From Gammaproteobacteria bacterium (GTDB lineage Bacteria > Pseudomonadota > Gammaproteobacteria > DSM-16500), in assembly GCA_021324305.1 (NCBI GenBank), contig JAJPJI010000015.1:124001-188000 (forward strand): a stretch of 64,000 nucleotides of DNA, given 5' to 3'. Positions 55,508 to 64,000 of the stretch are shown here, one piece after another. Position numbers and translations under genes: made by a program. How positions within the stretch are numbered: position 1 is the stretch's first letter; each line of letters opens with the position of its first letter. The notes below the pieces were generated by a model. That model was not told the DNA's origin. It made no database searches and worked only from the letters and a program-made list of their open reading frames with translations.

Positions 55508-56059
55508 ATGCAAAAATTGCCGCGGGAATTTTACAACAGAGAGACAGTCGTTGTCGCCAGGGATTTGCTTGGCAAATACCTGGTCCATCAAACGCATGGC
55601 AAACAGCTGATCGGTAAAATTGTCGAGGTGGAAGCTTATTTGGGACCGCATGATCTCGCCGCGCATTCTGCCAAGGGTAGAACCAAACGCACGGAAGTCA
55701 TGTTTGGCCCTCCCGGCCATGTCTATGTGTACCTGATATACGGCATGTATTACTGCATGAATATTGTGACTGAACAGGAAGGGCATGCGTCTGCCGTATT
55801 GTTACGCGCGCTCGAACCGGTTCAGAATATTGACGCGCGTACGCAAGGTCCCGGATTGCTATGCAAAGCCTTGCATGTTGACAAGCGGCTGAATGGACAT
55901 GATTTGTTAAGCGATGATTTATATCTCGCTGAGCCTCCTGAATCAACAGCTATTACTATCGTAAAAAGACCTAGAATCGGCGTACATTATGCAAAACATT
56001 GGGCCAAGCGACTGCTGCGGTTTTATATCAAAGACAACCCTTACATTTCCCGGAAATAG
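55508..56059 (+). CDS. 3-methyladenine DNA glycosylase, AAG/Mpg type
   Basis: The 183-residue protein matches the alkyladenine glycosylase family: VARDLLGKYLVHQTHGKQLIGKIVEVEAYLG (the last Glu is catalytic), DLAAHSAKGRTKRTEVMFGPPGHVYVYLIYGMYYCMNIVTE, and RGPGL-like QGPGLLCKAL. It removes alkylated purines from DNA. Length is normal for the family. It stands divergent from the protein-glutaminase gene, 70 bases apart. Confidence 0.93.
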   Translation: MQKLPREFYNRETVVVARDLLGKYLVHQTHGKQLIGKIVEVEAYLGPHDLAAHSAKGRTKRTEVMFGPPGHVYVYLIYGMYYCMNIVTEQEGHASAVLLRALEPVQNIDARTQGPGLLCKALHVDKRLNGHDLLSDDLYLAEPPESTAITIVKRPRIGVHYAKHWAKRLLRFYIKDNPYISRK

Positions 56060-56140
56060 CAGTCCCCAGCCGCTTCAAGATATCGAACATCACAGGTATA
56101 ATCGAATGTCATAAGCACCATATTAAAACAGGAGTCCCAT

Positions 56141-56467
56141 ATGAGTATTGTTAAAACGATTGATGCGCATACATTAAAAGCATGGCTAGACAATGATGAA
56201 GCAATTTTGATTGATGTTCGTGAACCCGCTGAATACGCCGCAGAGCATATTAAAGACTCCATACTCATCCCTTCCGGTACCATCACTAAACAAAACCTGC
56301 CTGCTCTCGAGAGCAAAAAACTGGTGATTCATTGTCAGCTAGGCAAGCGTGGCAGCACCGCTTGTGTGAAATTGAATGTTGAAGACCCGACTATCGATGT
56401 TTATAACCTGGATGGCGGCATAATTGCATGGATCAATGCAGGCTATAAAACAGAAAAGACGCGATAG
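56141..56467 (+). CDS. Rhodanese-like sulfurtransferase
   Basis: The 108-residue single-domain rhodanese has the active-site loop HCQLGKRG with Cys65, and conserved ILIDVREPAEYAAEHI and DGGIIAWINAGY. It carries sulfane sulfur on the cysteine. The physiological acceptor is unknown. It begins 81 bases after the glycosylase gene on the same strand. Confidence 0.93.
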   Translation: MSIVKTIDAHTLKAWLDNDEAILIDVREPAEYAAEHIKDSILIPSGTITKQNLPALESKKLVIHCQLGKRGSTACVKLNVEDPTIDVYNLDGGIIAWINAGYKTEKTR

Positions 56468-56695
56468 ACTGTCTTTTCAAAAGCACAGTTTTGTATAAAA
56501 ACAAATTTGCTTTAAGCCAATAAAATTAGCTGGTTGCTTACTTTTTTTTCACAGCAAGCATTATTTATTCATATTTTACCGTTAGAGACAATTAATGAAC
56601 AGTCTCTTTAAAAAAAGCTTCAAACATCTCTATATGCTCAGGTTAAAATAAGCCACCAAAAAATAAGTAATCCTCCCTGAAAACAGGAAATTGAA
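56468..56695. other. Intergenic gap, nothing identified
   Basis: The 228-base AT-rich stretch between the rhodanese and NlpC/P60-like genes contains no frame or repeat I can support. A promoter for the downstream gene is likely but not placeable. Confidence 0.4.
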
Positions 56696-57691
56696 ATGCT
56701 TTGTTTAATGATGGATCAATTGTTAAGCCGGATATTATTGCAATTCATATCCAGACTGAATTTAAAAAAAATAATCATGATGATTGCCATGCTGGCATGG
56801 ATGTCGCATTCGTGTTTTGCCGCAACCACACATCACACTGCTTCAGCAAATAAACCGGGCACACACAAGCAAACACGCACACTCGCTCATACAAAACAAA
56901 AAAAGGCCAAATCAAAAGCGGGCAAACTGTCCAGACAGAAAAAAACCTCGCACCGTAAATCAACTACGAAGAAGCCCAAAAAGAATCAGCGCAGAACCGT
57001 CAATTCCACGCCAATAACAACAACAGAAAATCCGCGCGCAAAAATCAATGTCGATAACATTGAACAAGCACATCTTCCCGGATATTTATTAACTTCTATC
57101 GAACGAAACCTCGTGGATTTTGTTCGTAAAACAGTTGCCACGATCCGCTATACCGCCTACAAGCTGGGTGGTACTCGCATTGATGACTCACGTGGCATTT
57201 ATGTTGTTGACTGCTCAACCTACGTTGACCATATCCTTAAAACTGTCTACCCCAATGCTTATACCAGTCTGACATCCTGGACCGGCTCGGAAAAGCCCAC
57301 TTCTGATGACTTTTATCATTACTTCATTAATCTTTCCGGTGAATCACGACACTGGAACACGATTGATGACGTGGAAAAACTCCGACCCGGCGATGTACTC
57401 GTCTTCCGCTATAAGAACCGTTCCGGAAATGAAACCGGCGGACATGTGATGGTTGTCATGGATAAACCTGTGCGTGATGGCAATACATTCATGGTGAGAA
57501 TCGCCGACTCGGCGCCATCGCGCCACAGTGAAGATACACGTACACGGCATACATCCGGTATCGGAATTGGCACAATGTTACTGAAAGTCAATCCAAAAAC
57601 CTTTCAGCCTTATGCCTATGCCTGGAAAGTGGGATCACGCTGGGAAAGCAACGTGAATTTTGCCATGGCGCGGCCCGTAGACGTCAGTTAA
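56696..57691 (+). CDS. Secreted NlpC/P60-like peptidase with a Lys-rich linker
   Basis: The 331-residue protein has an N-terminal signal segment (KKIIMMIAMLAWMSHSCFA), then about 60 residues that are unusually rich in Lys, Arg, Thr and Ser (SKAGKLSRQKKTSHRKSTTK), then a papain-like domain. Cys173 (VVDCSTYVDHIL) and His250 (GGHVMVVMDK) fit an NlpC/P60 or CHAP-type active site. It may cut peptidoglycan peptides; the basic linker could bind anionic polymers or the wall. AGGA precedes the ATG. Confidence 0.72.
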   Translation: MLCLMMDQLLSRILLQFISRLNLKKIIMMIAMLAWMSHSCFAATTHHTASANKPGTHKQTRTLAHTKQKKAKSKAGKLSRQKKTSHRKSTTKKPKKNQRRTVNSTPITTTENPRAKINVDNIEQAHLPGYLLTSIERNLVDFVRKTVATIRYTAYKLGGTRIDDSRGIYVVDCSTYVDHILKTVYPNAYTSLTSWTGSEKPTSDDFYHYFINLSGESRHWNTIDDVEKLRPGDVLVFRYKNRSGNETGGHVMVVMDKPVRDGNTFMVRIADSAPSRHSEDTRTRHTSGIGIGTMLLKVNPKTFQPYAYAWKVGSRWESNVNFAMARPVDVS

Positions 57692-57706
57692 GTGGCTGCT
57701 CACACT

Positions 57707-57789
57707 GTCATTCCCGCGAAGGCGGGAACCTATCCATTCATGGACACCATTGCGCAATGAAAATGGATTCCCGCCTTCGCGGGAATGAC
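57707..57789. repeat. Large REP-like inverted repeat
   Basis: GTCATTCCCGCGAAGGCGGG (from 57707) and its reverse complement ending at 57789 form ~24-bp arms around a ~33-base centre. Each arm is itself a hairpin (TTCCCGC-GAA-GGCGGGAA). GTCAT/ATGAC termini match the element at 54019-54090. It could stop transcription from the gene on the left. Confidence 0.8.
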
Positions 57790-57798
57790 AAGAATAAC

Positions 57799-57858
57799 CT
57801 TGCACACATGACATGAAAAGCTTGCACACATGACATGAAAAGCTTGCACGCTTGCATG
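57799..57858 (+). repeat. Tandem 22-bp repeats
   Basis: The 22-base unit (starting CTTGCACACATGACATG) occurs at 57799-57820 and 57821-57842, followed by a degenerate third copy. It sits directly after the REP-like repeat and ends near the doxD-like gene stop. Confidence 0.75.
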
Positions 57859-57890
57859 GAAAAAACCGCACGTTCACACGAAAAAACCAC

Positions 57891-58988
57891 TCAATAAACA
57901 ATCTCACGGTGAATGATTTGACTGTTCCGAAGAGTCAGCTCCCAACGTTTGCCATCGATGGAATACAAACGCAGCTGATACTGACCCGGCACCATGTTCA
58001 GGAATTTTATTTCCGGAACCAGGGTAATATTGGCCTTGGCGCTTACAGGGGCTTCAATTCCGTATATGCCAGTCTTGATTCGATTATAGGCATAAACATT
58101 GACTATGTTATTCTGTGGCAGTGCGCTCAATTGCTTCCCTGACCACAATTCTATAATGGTGCCATCTGGATTCAGCAGCTCGGCGCGAATGATATGACAT
58201 GGCTGTGAAGGTGCCCCCGCATCAACGTAAGCAGTAAACGTAACCGCGCCATCAGGCGACAGAACACCATCGCTGAGATTGACATGGTATTCAACTGGAC
58301 TAACAGGCCCAGGATGGTAACGTGAAAAAATGGCACCGCGATAATAATTATAAGTTGATAAAGTAAAAAATACCGTGAACACAAAAAACAGAATACCTGT
58401 GCGCTTCAGGGTCTTGTATGACCAGGGGCCGCTAGCGAAGGTGATAAACCATGCTTTGTCAGCCAGCGCCGGATAACGACGTAATAGCCAGCTGTCAATT
58501 GAATAGATTGAACCGCCAGAGAGAGCCAATGTTAATCCGATAGAAAGATTAGCGACCGACATGGTCCATTCATCAATGCATGTACCACCCTCCCATCCAA
58601 ATATGACCATCAATGCAATACTGAGCAATACCGTGACAAAACCTGCCGCGCGCGTAAAAATGCCTGCTATCAATGCCGCTCCGCTTAATAATTCGACCAG
58701 ACTAAAAACAATGATCGCTGCGTATAACAAATAGAAATGCTGGAGAAGAAAGCTGATTACGTCGCCCACACCAAGCAATGCACCCGGCATCGCGCTCTGT
58801 AATTTATTTGCCATCCATTGCGTTGCATATGGATTCAATTTTTGCGGTGCATAAAAGAACCGGCGCGAGCCTCCGCCCCAAAATATCCATCCCTGAACAA
58901 ATCGGATGCATAAAATGCATAAGCCTGCAATTCGCCATTCGTAAAAGGCTGGCATCGATAATGAGTAGTTGACATTGTCCCTGTACAT
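57891..58988 (-). CDS. DoxD-DoxA fusion (thiosulfate:quinone oxidoreductase-like) membrane protein
   Basis: From ATG 58988 (AGGGA before it; 59006 also possible) the protein is 365 residues. Residues 1-205 hold about five membrane helices of the DoxX/DoxD family (ELLSGAALIAGIFTRAAGFVTVLLSI and GWEGGTCIDEWTM). Residues 215-365 are a beta-rich extracytoplasmic domain in the position of DoxA (GVLSPDGAVTFTAYVDAGAP). In Acidianus, DoxD and DoxA form thiosulfate:quinone oxidoreductase; in other bacteria the role is unproven. Confidence 0.78.
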   Translation of the reverse strand: MYRDNVNYSLSMPAFYEWRIAGLCILCIRFVQGWIFWGGGSRRFFYAPQKLNPYATQWMANKLQSAMPGALLGVGDVISFLLQHFYLLYAAIIVFSLVELLSGAALIAGIFTRAAGFVTVLLSIALMVIFGWEGGTCIDEWTMSVANLSIGLTLALSGGSIYSIDSWLLRRYPALADKAWFITFASGPWSYKTLKRTGILFFVFTVFFTLSTYNYYRGAIFSRYHPGPVSPVEYHVNLSDGVLSPDGAVTFTAYVDAGAPSQPCHIIRAELLNPDGTIIELWSGKQLSALPQNNIVNVYAYNRIKTGIYGIEAPVSAKANITLVPEIKFLNMVPGQYQLRLYSIDGKRWELTLRNSQIIHREIVY

Positions 58989-59161
58989 GAAAATTCCCTG
59001 CTTCATTACTGCCCGGATAACGTAACACCAGATACAGTCACAATCTCCCAGTGTTACGCAATGAAAATAATGCTTTCCTTATACGAGCATAATGATTCTT
59101 TATCTGCATGAACAACATTGTTTGAATGGCTGCCCGTCATTCATCTCATGCCAGTGTATAA

Positions 59162-59626
59162 TCACATTGGTTTATTTGTCATTAAATAAAATACCATTAT
59201 CAGGCTTATAAAAGCCGGCCATCCCAGGCAAAACCAGTATCTAAAATAGCGAAAATAGAGTGGCGGCAGTGCTGTATTTGATTGATGTGCGGCAATCGCC
59301 ATGTCGCGCAGTTTTAACTGAAGATAAACTACTGGAAACCAGCAGCAGGCAGCGACAAGATAGCCTATGATTGATCCCCAGATCCAGAAAGACGATAGCG
59401 AATACCCTCCAAGATATACCAATCCCAGTCCTGTAATCGGCTGTATAATTCCGGATGTCGTCGTAAATATCCAATCTGCGAAAACCACATAGCGCGCTGT
59501 TGTTGCAATGATGTATACATCACGGGTTCTGTGCGCCAGAAACAGGTTACTTGCCGTACCGATCCCTGTTCCAAACAGAATTGTCGAACTCACAACATGA
59601 ATGAATTTCAACCAGAGATACAGCAT
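59162..59626 (-). CDS. DUF2269 family membrane protein
   Basis: The 154-residue protein has four helices and the pattern LKFIHVVSSTILFGTGIGTA near the N-terminus, with histidine in the first helix as in DUF2269. It is inner-membrane, of unknown function. GGAG precedes the ATG. Confidence 0.83.
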   Translation of the reverse strand: MLYLWLKFIHVVSSTILFGTGIGTASNLFLAHRTRDVYIIATTARYVVFADWIFTTTSGIIQPITGLGLVYLGGYSLSSFWIWGSIIGYLVAACCWFPVVYLQLKLRDMAIAAHQSNTALPPLYFRYFRYWFCLGWPAFISLIMVFYLMTNKPM

Positions 59627-59750
59627 GAGTTTTTTAGCTCCAGGATAAGATTCGCAAATAATTCAGTATCCTACAAAGCGGCAAAATGATCCCGCTTCGA
59701 TACTGCCGGACAAATAAAGTATAATAATTAAATAATATCAGGGATAACCT

Positions 59751-60311
59751 ATGCCAGACAAAAAACGCATTTTCCTGTATATCGCAATACTGATACCTGT
59801 AGCGATGATTCTCGTGACCGCCTTCGAAGTTTATTTCCACCAGGTTTCCTTGAATCCAAAATACAATTTCCTCTACATCCTGTCTAAAAGTGAATATGGA
59901 GCAGGATGCTGGTTAAAAGCAAAAAGCCAGTTCTATCCGGAAACCAGCACAGATAAAAAAGAAACACCGCAACCAGATACGGATGCCTGCAAGACAACCC
60001 AGTTTTATATCTATGATTTTTCGAAAAATACGAGCACGGCTATAACCCAGGATGAAGCAAAACAATTAAAACTGTCTCCTGCATACCAGACCGTCTCTCC
60101 TGATGGTTTTGACATCAGTTATTATTGCACTTCATCAGAAGTGCTTGACTGGCCTTTGATCAATGTCAATAACCTAGATGTATGCGTGAAAAAAAATGAC
60201 TACACAAAACGACTGCATCTGCGTCACTACACCACCGGAGTGAATGGCTATTACAATTTCTATTTCATAAGCTGGATTTTGAATAATAACGCAAGCACTC
60301 CCGGGAAATAA
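59751..60311 (+). CDS. Orphan membrane-anchored protein
   Basis: The 186-residue protein has one N-terminal helix (IFLYIAILIPVAMILVTAFEVYF) and a soluble domain with four cysteines (GAGCWLK, TDACKTT, YYCTSS, LDVCVKK), probably disulfide-bonded outside the membrane. It is unrecognised. AGGGATA precedes the ATG, and the DUF2157 gene follows 10 bases after its stop, so they are co-transcribed. Confidence 0.55.
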   Translation: MPDKKRIFLYIAILIPVAMILVTAFEVYFHQVSLNPKYNFLYILSKSEYGAGCWLKAKSQFYPETSTDKKETPQPDTDACKTTQFYIYDFSKNTSTAITQDEAKQLKLSPAYQTVSPDGFDISYYCTSSEVLDWPLINVNNLDVCVKKNDYTKRLHLRHYTTGVNGYYNFYFISWILNNNASTPGK

Positions 60312-60321
60312 GGAGACCAGC

Positions 60322-61218
60322 ATGACTCAGGATTCATCCGCAAATGACAGCCGCATCCTGAAAATATTCAACTATGTCGGCGGAACATTGATATTTTTGG
60401 GAATCGCATATTTTATAGCGAACAACTGGTCAATCCTGAATAATTTCACCAGGATATTTACCACGCTGGGGTCGGCGATAGCCGCATTTATGGCAGGCGC
60501 CTTGTTTCACGCATCACACAAATATGAGTCTGCCGCATCCGCGTTTTTCATGATTAGCGGATTGCTGCTGCCAATCGGGCTGGGAGTCACACTTATTGTA
60601 TCGAATGTCTCCTGGGGCCCGGAAGAAGCCAATCTTTTGATTTTCGGAATATCCCTCGCAGCATTCATGCTGGCACTGTTTTATTCTCCCAGGGCCGTTT
60701 TTCTGTTATTTACCATCATTTTTGCATCGCTGTTTTATCTGAGCCTGATCAGCTTTTTGACCTCGGAGTATACGTTCTACTATGATCATTTGCTTGATTA
60801 TGAAGTGATTGCTCTCGGTTCCGGTTATATTTTCCTTGGCTATTACCTGGATTCCAACAACTTGCCAGCGCTGAGCGGACCCCTTTATTTTTTTGGCGGA
60901 TTATTTGTCCTGTTTGAAAGCTTTACCATGGGCAGCAATTTTTTTATTGGCTATAACCAGCCCAGGTGGGAAATCGTTACCGGCATTCTCATTATTTTAT
61001 CATTCGCGTTTTCAGTTCCGCTAAAAAGCAAATCTTTTCTGTATCTGGGCGCGATTTTCCTGATTTTATACATCGGTGACATTTCCAGCCGGTTTATCGA
61101 GCTGTTTGGTGACCTTGGCTGGTCACTGATTCTCGTGATCATGGGTCTTGTGTTAATGCTGATAGGCTATCTGGTCTTTGTCATCCACAAAAAAATCAAC
61201 CGTATCAAGCTTGATTAA
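60322..61218 (+). CDS. DUF2157-like multi-pass membrane protein
   Basis: The 298-residue protein has 8-9 hydrophobic helices beginning IFNYVGGTLIFLGIAYFIANNWS, the pattern of DUF2157 membrane proteins. Function is unknown. AAGGAG precedes the ATG. Confidence 0.75.
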   Translation: MTQDSSANDSRILKIFNYVGGTLIFLGIAYFIANNWSILNNFTRIFTTLGSAIAAFMAGALFHASHKYESAASAFFMISGLLLPIGLGVTLIVSNVSWGPEEANLLIFGISLAAFMLALFYSPRAVFLLFTIIFASLFYLSLISFLTSEYTFYYDHLLDYEVIALGSGYIFLGYYLDSNNLPALSGPLYFFGGLFVLFESFTMGSNFFIGYNQPRWEIVTGILIILSFAFSVPLKSKSFLYLGAIFLILYIGDISSRFIELFGDLGWSLILVIMGLVLMLIGYLVFVIHKKINRIKLD

Positions 61219-61236
61219 TCCACACGTATCGACTCA

Positions 61237-61971
61237 TCATCCTTTACCCAATGATAAAGACGGCAGCGATTGCTGCGCGCTTTCAATCCAGGTTTGCGGC
61301 CGCCTTGTTGAGCGGCTGTAGATAAAAAATCTTAATTCAGCATATGACTGTTTGGCATACCCAACCGCAGATTTACTATTTTCCTCATCGGTGATAGCCA
61401 TTTTGACAACTTCATTATCCGCATTTTTTCTCCTGAAAAAACTCAATATATCGCCCGAAGATTTTTTAATGTCATCCAGCACCGGCCTTCTGTGGATTGG
61501 GTTAAGCAGCAAGAGCTGCTTGAATGGCTCTGAAATACCATTCCAGTCCTTCAATGGTTTCTTTAAATCCTCGGTCTTGATGAGAGGCAAAATGGTTTCC
61601 GCAAGGACAAGAAAATTTTTGTCCGATGTAACCTGCTTGCCGCCGCTTTCTATACACCAGACATATATGTCATATAATCGGCTTAACTTTTCCTGGTACT
61701 GCCGTACATAATCAGCGCGTCCAAAAAATTCATGCGACAATCCCATATAGGCAAGACAAACAACCAGGGCAGCCACTGTACCCATTGATCCGATAAACCA
61801 GGCACAGCCGATCAACGCAGCCACGCATTCAGTCCTGTGATCATAGCTGCATAATTCATCGTAGTCATGGGTAAAATCACGGATTTCCTGGTGGATAAAC
61901 GCCTGGTGCATTCTATTTCCGCGTTCAAATTTCAGATTTGCATAATCAATATCTATCCTTGATGATGTCAT
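61237..61971 (-). CDS. Orphan protein with one membrane hairpin
   Basis: From ATG 61971 (AGGAG before it) the protein is 244 residues. A hydrophobic hairpin lies at about 50-80 (CVAALIGCAWFIGSMGTVAALVVCLAYMGL), flanked by charged helices. The C-terminus is basic and Ser-rich. It converges on the DUF2157 gene. I do not recognise it. Confidence 0.55.
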   Translation of the reverse strand: MTSSRIDIDYANLKFERGNRMHQAFIHQEIRDFTHDYDELCSYDHRTECVAALIGCAWFIGSMGTVAALVVCLAYMGLSHEFFGRADYVRQYQEKLSRLYDIYVWCIESGGKQVTSDKNFLVLAETILPLIKTEDLKKPLKDWNGISEPFKQLLLLNPIHRRPVLDDIKKSSGDILSFFRRKNADNEVVKMAITDEENSKSAVGYAKQSYAELRFFIYSRSTRRPQTWIESAQQSLPSLSLGKG

Positions 61972-62169
61972 GCCTATCACTCCTGTTCAAAAACAAATTC
62001 AAGATGTGTAATCAGCATTTTTTGAATTTGCGTGGATCTCGGGAAAGTTTAAACATAATTTAATCATCTTACGTGATTCAGGAATAACCTTGCAAGATGG
62101 CGCTTTCCCGAGATCCCGGTTATTATAAGATCATGGGTTCATGCAATTTCTGGCAATCTGGAGCAACCT

Positions 62170-62322
62170 ATGCGAACCATATTGAAATCAACACTGCTTC
62201 CACTTTCACTCTTGGCAATTCTGATTTCCCTTTTGTGCAGCTGCAATACCGTACAAGGCTTTGGCGAGGACTTGCAGCAGGGCGGCGAAGCACTGCAACA
62301 GGCTGCCAACGAAAATCGTTAA
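62170..62322 (+). CDS. Entericidin-like small lipoprotein
   Basis: This 50-residue gene is easy to miss. It reads MRTILKSTLLPLSLLAILIS, then a lipobox (LCSC, lipidated Cys24), then NTVQGFGEDLQQGG and ALQQAANENR, the EcnA/EcnB pattern. GGAG lies seven bases before the ATG. Entericidins are outer-membrane lipoproteins linked with envelope stress or antidote/toxin pairs in enterobacteria. Its stop overlaps the stop of the patatin gene on the other strand by three bases. Confidence 0.85.
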   Translation: MRTILKSTLLPLSLLAILISLLCSCNTVQGFGEDLQQGGEALQQAANENR

Positions 62323-64000
62323 CCTGATTTATTTTTATGTGTATGCAGCTGCCGCATCGTTTCTGTATAGCCGATTTCAATTAATTTCCCTGCTTCTTCA
62401 GGATTTGAATGCAGCAATTTAAACCTGCTCAAGTCCAGATTGACAAAAACATTGGCAGCCAATGCATTCTGCTTACCCTTGGCCAGCGAGCCTACAAATA
62501 TTCCGCGTAAAAATGTATCAATAAAACTCGGATATTTATATTTACTTTTCCCCAAGCCAAACCGCGAAAGAAACGCCTCAGTGAAAGTCAAAACAGGTGG
62601 AAACCGGTATTTTTCGGCATGCGGCGCAAAACTATTCAAATCAACGGCGATCACTTTCCCTTTATGGCCGATATACTCCCGCATCACATCAACGGGCAGG
62701 TTATTCAATAAACCTCCATCAAGATGAATATCTCCATTCAACAGCATGGGCGGTATGATTCCGGGAAGCGATGTGCTGGCGCGAATTGTTTCCCATAACA
62801 TGCCAGTGCGATGAATTGCTTCTGAGTTATTCGATAAATTACAGGAAACGCAAAAAAATGCGAGCCACATATCCTCTATCATTTTTTGGCCAAAGGCTTC
62901 CTGCTGTGCCTGTGTAAATTTCTTTGCATTGAAAAGCGAAATCACTGGCCAGGTCAGACTGCGCAATGCAATGGATTTCCTGGAACTAAACACAATGTTA
63001 TAAAATTTCTCGTGCATTTCATCGTACGACTGGTTCATTGCATAACACGCAGCGACGACTGCACCAGCACTCGTGCCTCCGATAATATCGATAGGAATTT
63101 TCGATTCACGTATGGCTCTGATCGCACCCAGATGCGCCCATCCTCGAGTGCCGCCGCCACTTAACACAACACCTACCGCCTTGCCGCGCATAAAACGCAG
63201 CAAGCGTTGAATGTCATTTGTTTTGTCAAGACGCACATGGTGATGAAAACTGAAATCAGCAAGAGCAAACCATGCTGAGGTGTTACTGGGTTGGTCAGTG
63301 TTCTTGTGATGCAACAGCAGCAATACAGGATCTGCGCGTAAATGCAATCGTCTGCTTGTGATTTTATCAAGCACATGACTGTCAATCTCCGGGTGAGAAT
63401 CACCAAATGCAGCTATATAAATCTTGTCGGCTTTGCTCAGGCATGCTTTCGCCAGCGGCGAATCAAATGATCTCAGAATATAGATATGCCGGTGTGAAGC
63501 CTTCCTGCTTTTCACCATTCGCGAAATCATTTCATTAACACCCGCGAGACTCATGTTAGGATCACGAAATTCAGGCTGATAATCGGAAAAAAGTGTCATC
63601 CTGCGAAAATCCTCTGAGTGGACGGCGATTTTTTCAAAAAAATTTTGCAGCGATACCTGTTTGCTTGCCGGCACGACAACAATATGCCTGATATTTTTTG
63701 CCGCTGATATCATTTGTATGATGCTCTTGGAACGCGTGATGATTGGCTGCAATGCGGCAAACATGACTGCTGGATAATGATGGCATATGTCAAGAAAATC
63801 TTCCGTTTTCAAGCGCAGCAGGTGTGAATCCTTCAAGGCCCGAATGGTCAAGGAACGCGGTTCGCTGGAAAGGGCTCCCAGCTCTCCGACTGTTTCACCG
63901 GGATCGATATGACCGAGAATTCTGGATTCACCCGTCGATTCAGTGACTTCTGCGGATAGCTTTCCAGCGACGAGCACATAAACGCTTTCAGAAGGGTCCC
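62319..64000 (-). CDS. Cyclic-nucleotide-binding patatin-like phospholipase (5' end beyond window)
   Basis: The frame is open to base 64000, so the N-terminus is cut. What remains begins in a cNMP-binding domain (VYVLVAGKLSAEV, then DPGETVGELGAL). After a ~150-residue linker comes the patatin domain: GGGTRGWAHLG oxyanion loop, GGTSAG with the nucleophile Ser, and DGGLLNN with the catalytic Asp. This is the bacterial NTE/RssA-like layout; the enzyme hydrolyses phospholipids or lysophospholipids, possibly gated by a nucleotide. Patatins of Legionella and Coxiella relatives include secreted effectors, but this one looks membrane- or cytosol-based. Confidence 0.9.
   Translation of the reverse strand, partial: DPSESVYVLVAGKLSAEVTESTGESRILGHIDPGETVGELGALSSEPRSLTIRALKDSHLLRLKTEDFLDICHHYPAVMFAALQPIITRSKSIIQMISAAKNIRHIVVVPASKQVSLQNFFEKIAVHSEDFRRMTLFSDYQPEFRDPNMSLAGVNEMISRMVKSRKASHRHIYILRSFDSPLAKACLSKADKIYIAAFGDSHPEIDSHVLDKITSRRLHLRADPVLLLLHHKNTDQPSNTSAWFALADFSFHHHVRLDKTNDIQRLLRFMRGKAVGVVLSGGGTRGWAHLGAIRAIRESKIPIDIIGGTSAGAVVAACYAMNQSYDEMHEKFYNIVFSSRKSIALRSLTWPVISLFNAKKFTQAQQEAFGQKMIEDMWLAFFCVSCNLSNNSEAIHRTGMLWETIRASTSLPGIIPPMLLNGDIHLDGGLLNNLPVDVMREYIGHKGKVIAVDLNSFAPHAEKYRFPPVLTFTEAFLSRFGLGKSKYKYPSFIDTFLRGIFVGSLAKGKQNALAANVFVNLDLSRFKLLHSNPEEAGKLIEIGYTETMRQLHTHKNKSG

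Noticed and set aside
57707-57858. CRISPR array
   Set aside because: There are only two or three adjacent 22-bp units with no spacers and no cas genes; no CRISPR array is visible in the window.

Overview
The window looks like the chromosome of a gammaproteobacterium, most likely a member of the Legionellales (Coxiella/Aquicella/Legionella relatives). The core blocks are rpsU-yqeY-dnaG-rpoD with tsaD divergent, and an nnrD-tsaE-amidase string with queG and orn nearby. Base composition is moderate and gene density is high. There are many secreted or orphan proteins with eukaryote-facing folds: a protein glutaminase, a phosphatase-like protein, a Sel1-type repeat protein, a patatin phospholipase and a possible deaminase. 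The assignment rests on gene content only; no 16S rRNA gene is present.

Region 1 (1-21,840) is mostly housekeeping. It carries cell-wall amidase (partial), tsaE, nnrD, a TerC-type membrane protein, two TyrP-like aromatic amino-acid permeases around a small Cys-containing protein, queG, orn, plsY, tsaD, a LysR regulator, rpsU, yqeY, dnaG, rpoD, lemA and a DUF2207 membrane protein. It also has two orphan proteins; the second (20,306) has a deaminase-like CAE...CxxC pattern.

Region 2 (22,029-31,667) is a complete 9.6-kb integrative element in a CAU-anticodon tRNA gene. It is bounded by perfect 62-bp direct repeats that start exactly at the anticodon loop. It encodes a tyrosine integrase, a translationally coupled Fic protein, a CI/LexA-like repressor that has lost both catalytic residues of its protease domain, an AlpA-like regulator, a DUF3987 primase-associated protein and a replication-relaxation-type protein. 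It also carries accessory cargo: a HEPN-like protein, Cys-rich secreted proteins, an acetyltransferase and orphans. There are no capsid, tail or conjugation genes, so it resembles a satellite-type or replicating island. Its cis-acting sites are unusually legible: paired integrase arm-type repeats at both ends, repressor operators inside a divergent promoter pair, and a candidate origin with a perfect 32-bp hairpin plus a dyad.

Region 3 (31,668-36,450) is the older flank of the insertion site and is decaying. It holds a HigBA-type toxin-antitoxin pair whose toxin is frameshifted, an MBL-like gene with an internal stop, gene fragments, and a SnoaL-like/cupin fusion.

Region 4 (36,457-64,000) is an accessory chromosomal region. 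It contains an MFS exporter, a secreted M14 carboxypeptidase, a GH18 glycosidase, a sugar-nucleotide epimerase homologue lacking its catalytic Tyr, acetyltransferase, Sel1-like, prolyl-peptidase-like hydrolase, and a membrane protein with repeated phosphatase-like domains followed by dgkA. Further along are a GAF-GGDEF diguanylate cyclase, a DUF393-DUF4166/saccharopine-dehydrogenase-like pair, a PilT-family ATPase, a secreted protein glutaminase, an alkyladenine glycosylase, a rhodanese, an NlpC/P60-like protein, DoxDA, DUF2269, DUF2157, an unlisted entericidin lipoprotein and a cNMP-patatin phospholipase running off the right edge. REP-like palindromes lie between several of these genes.
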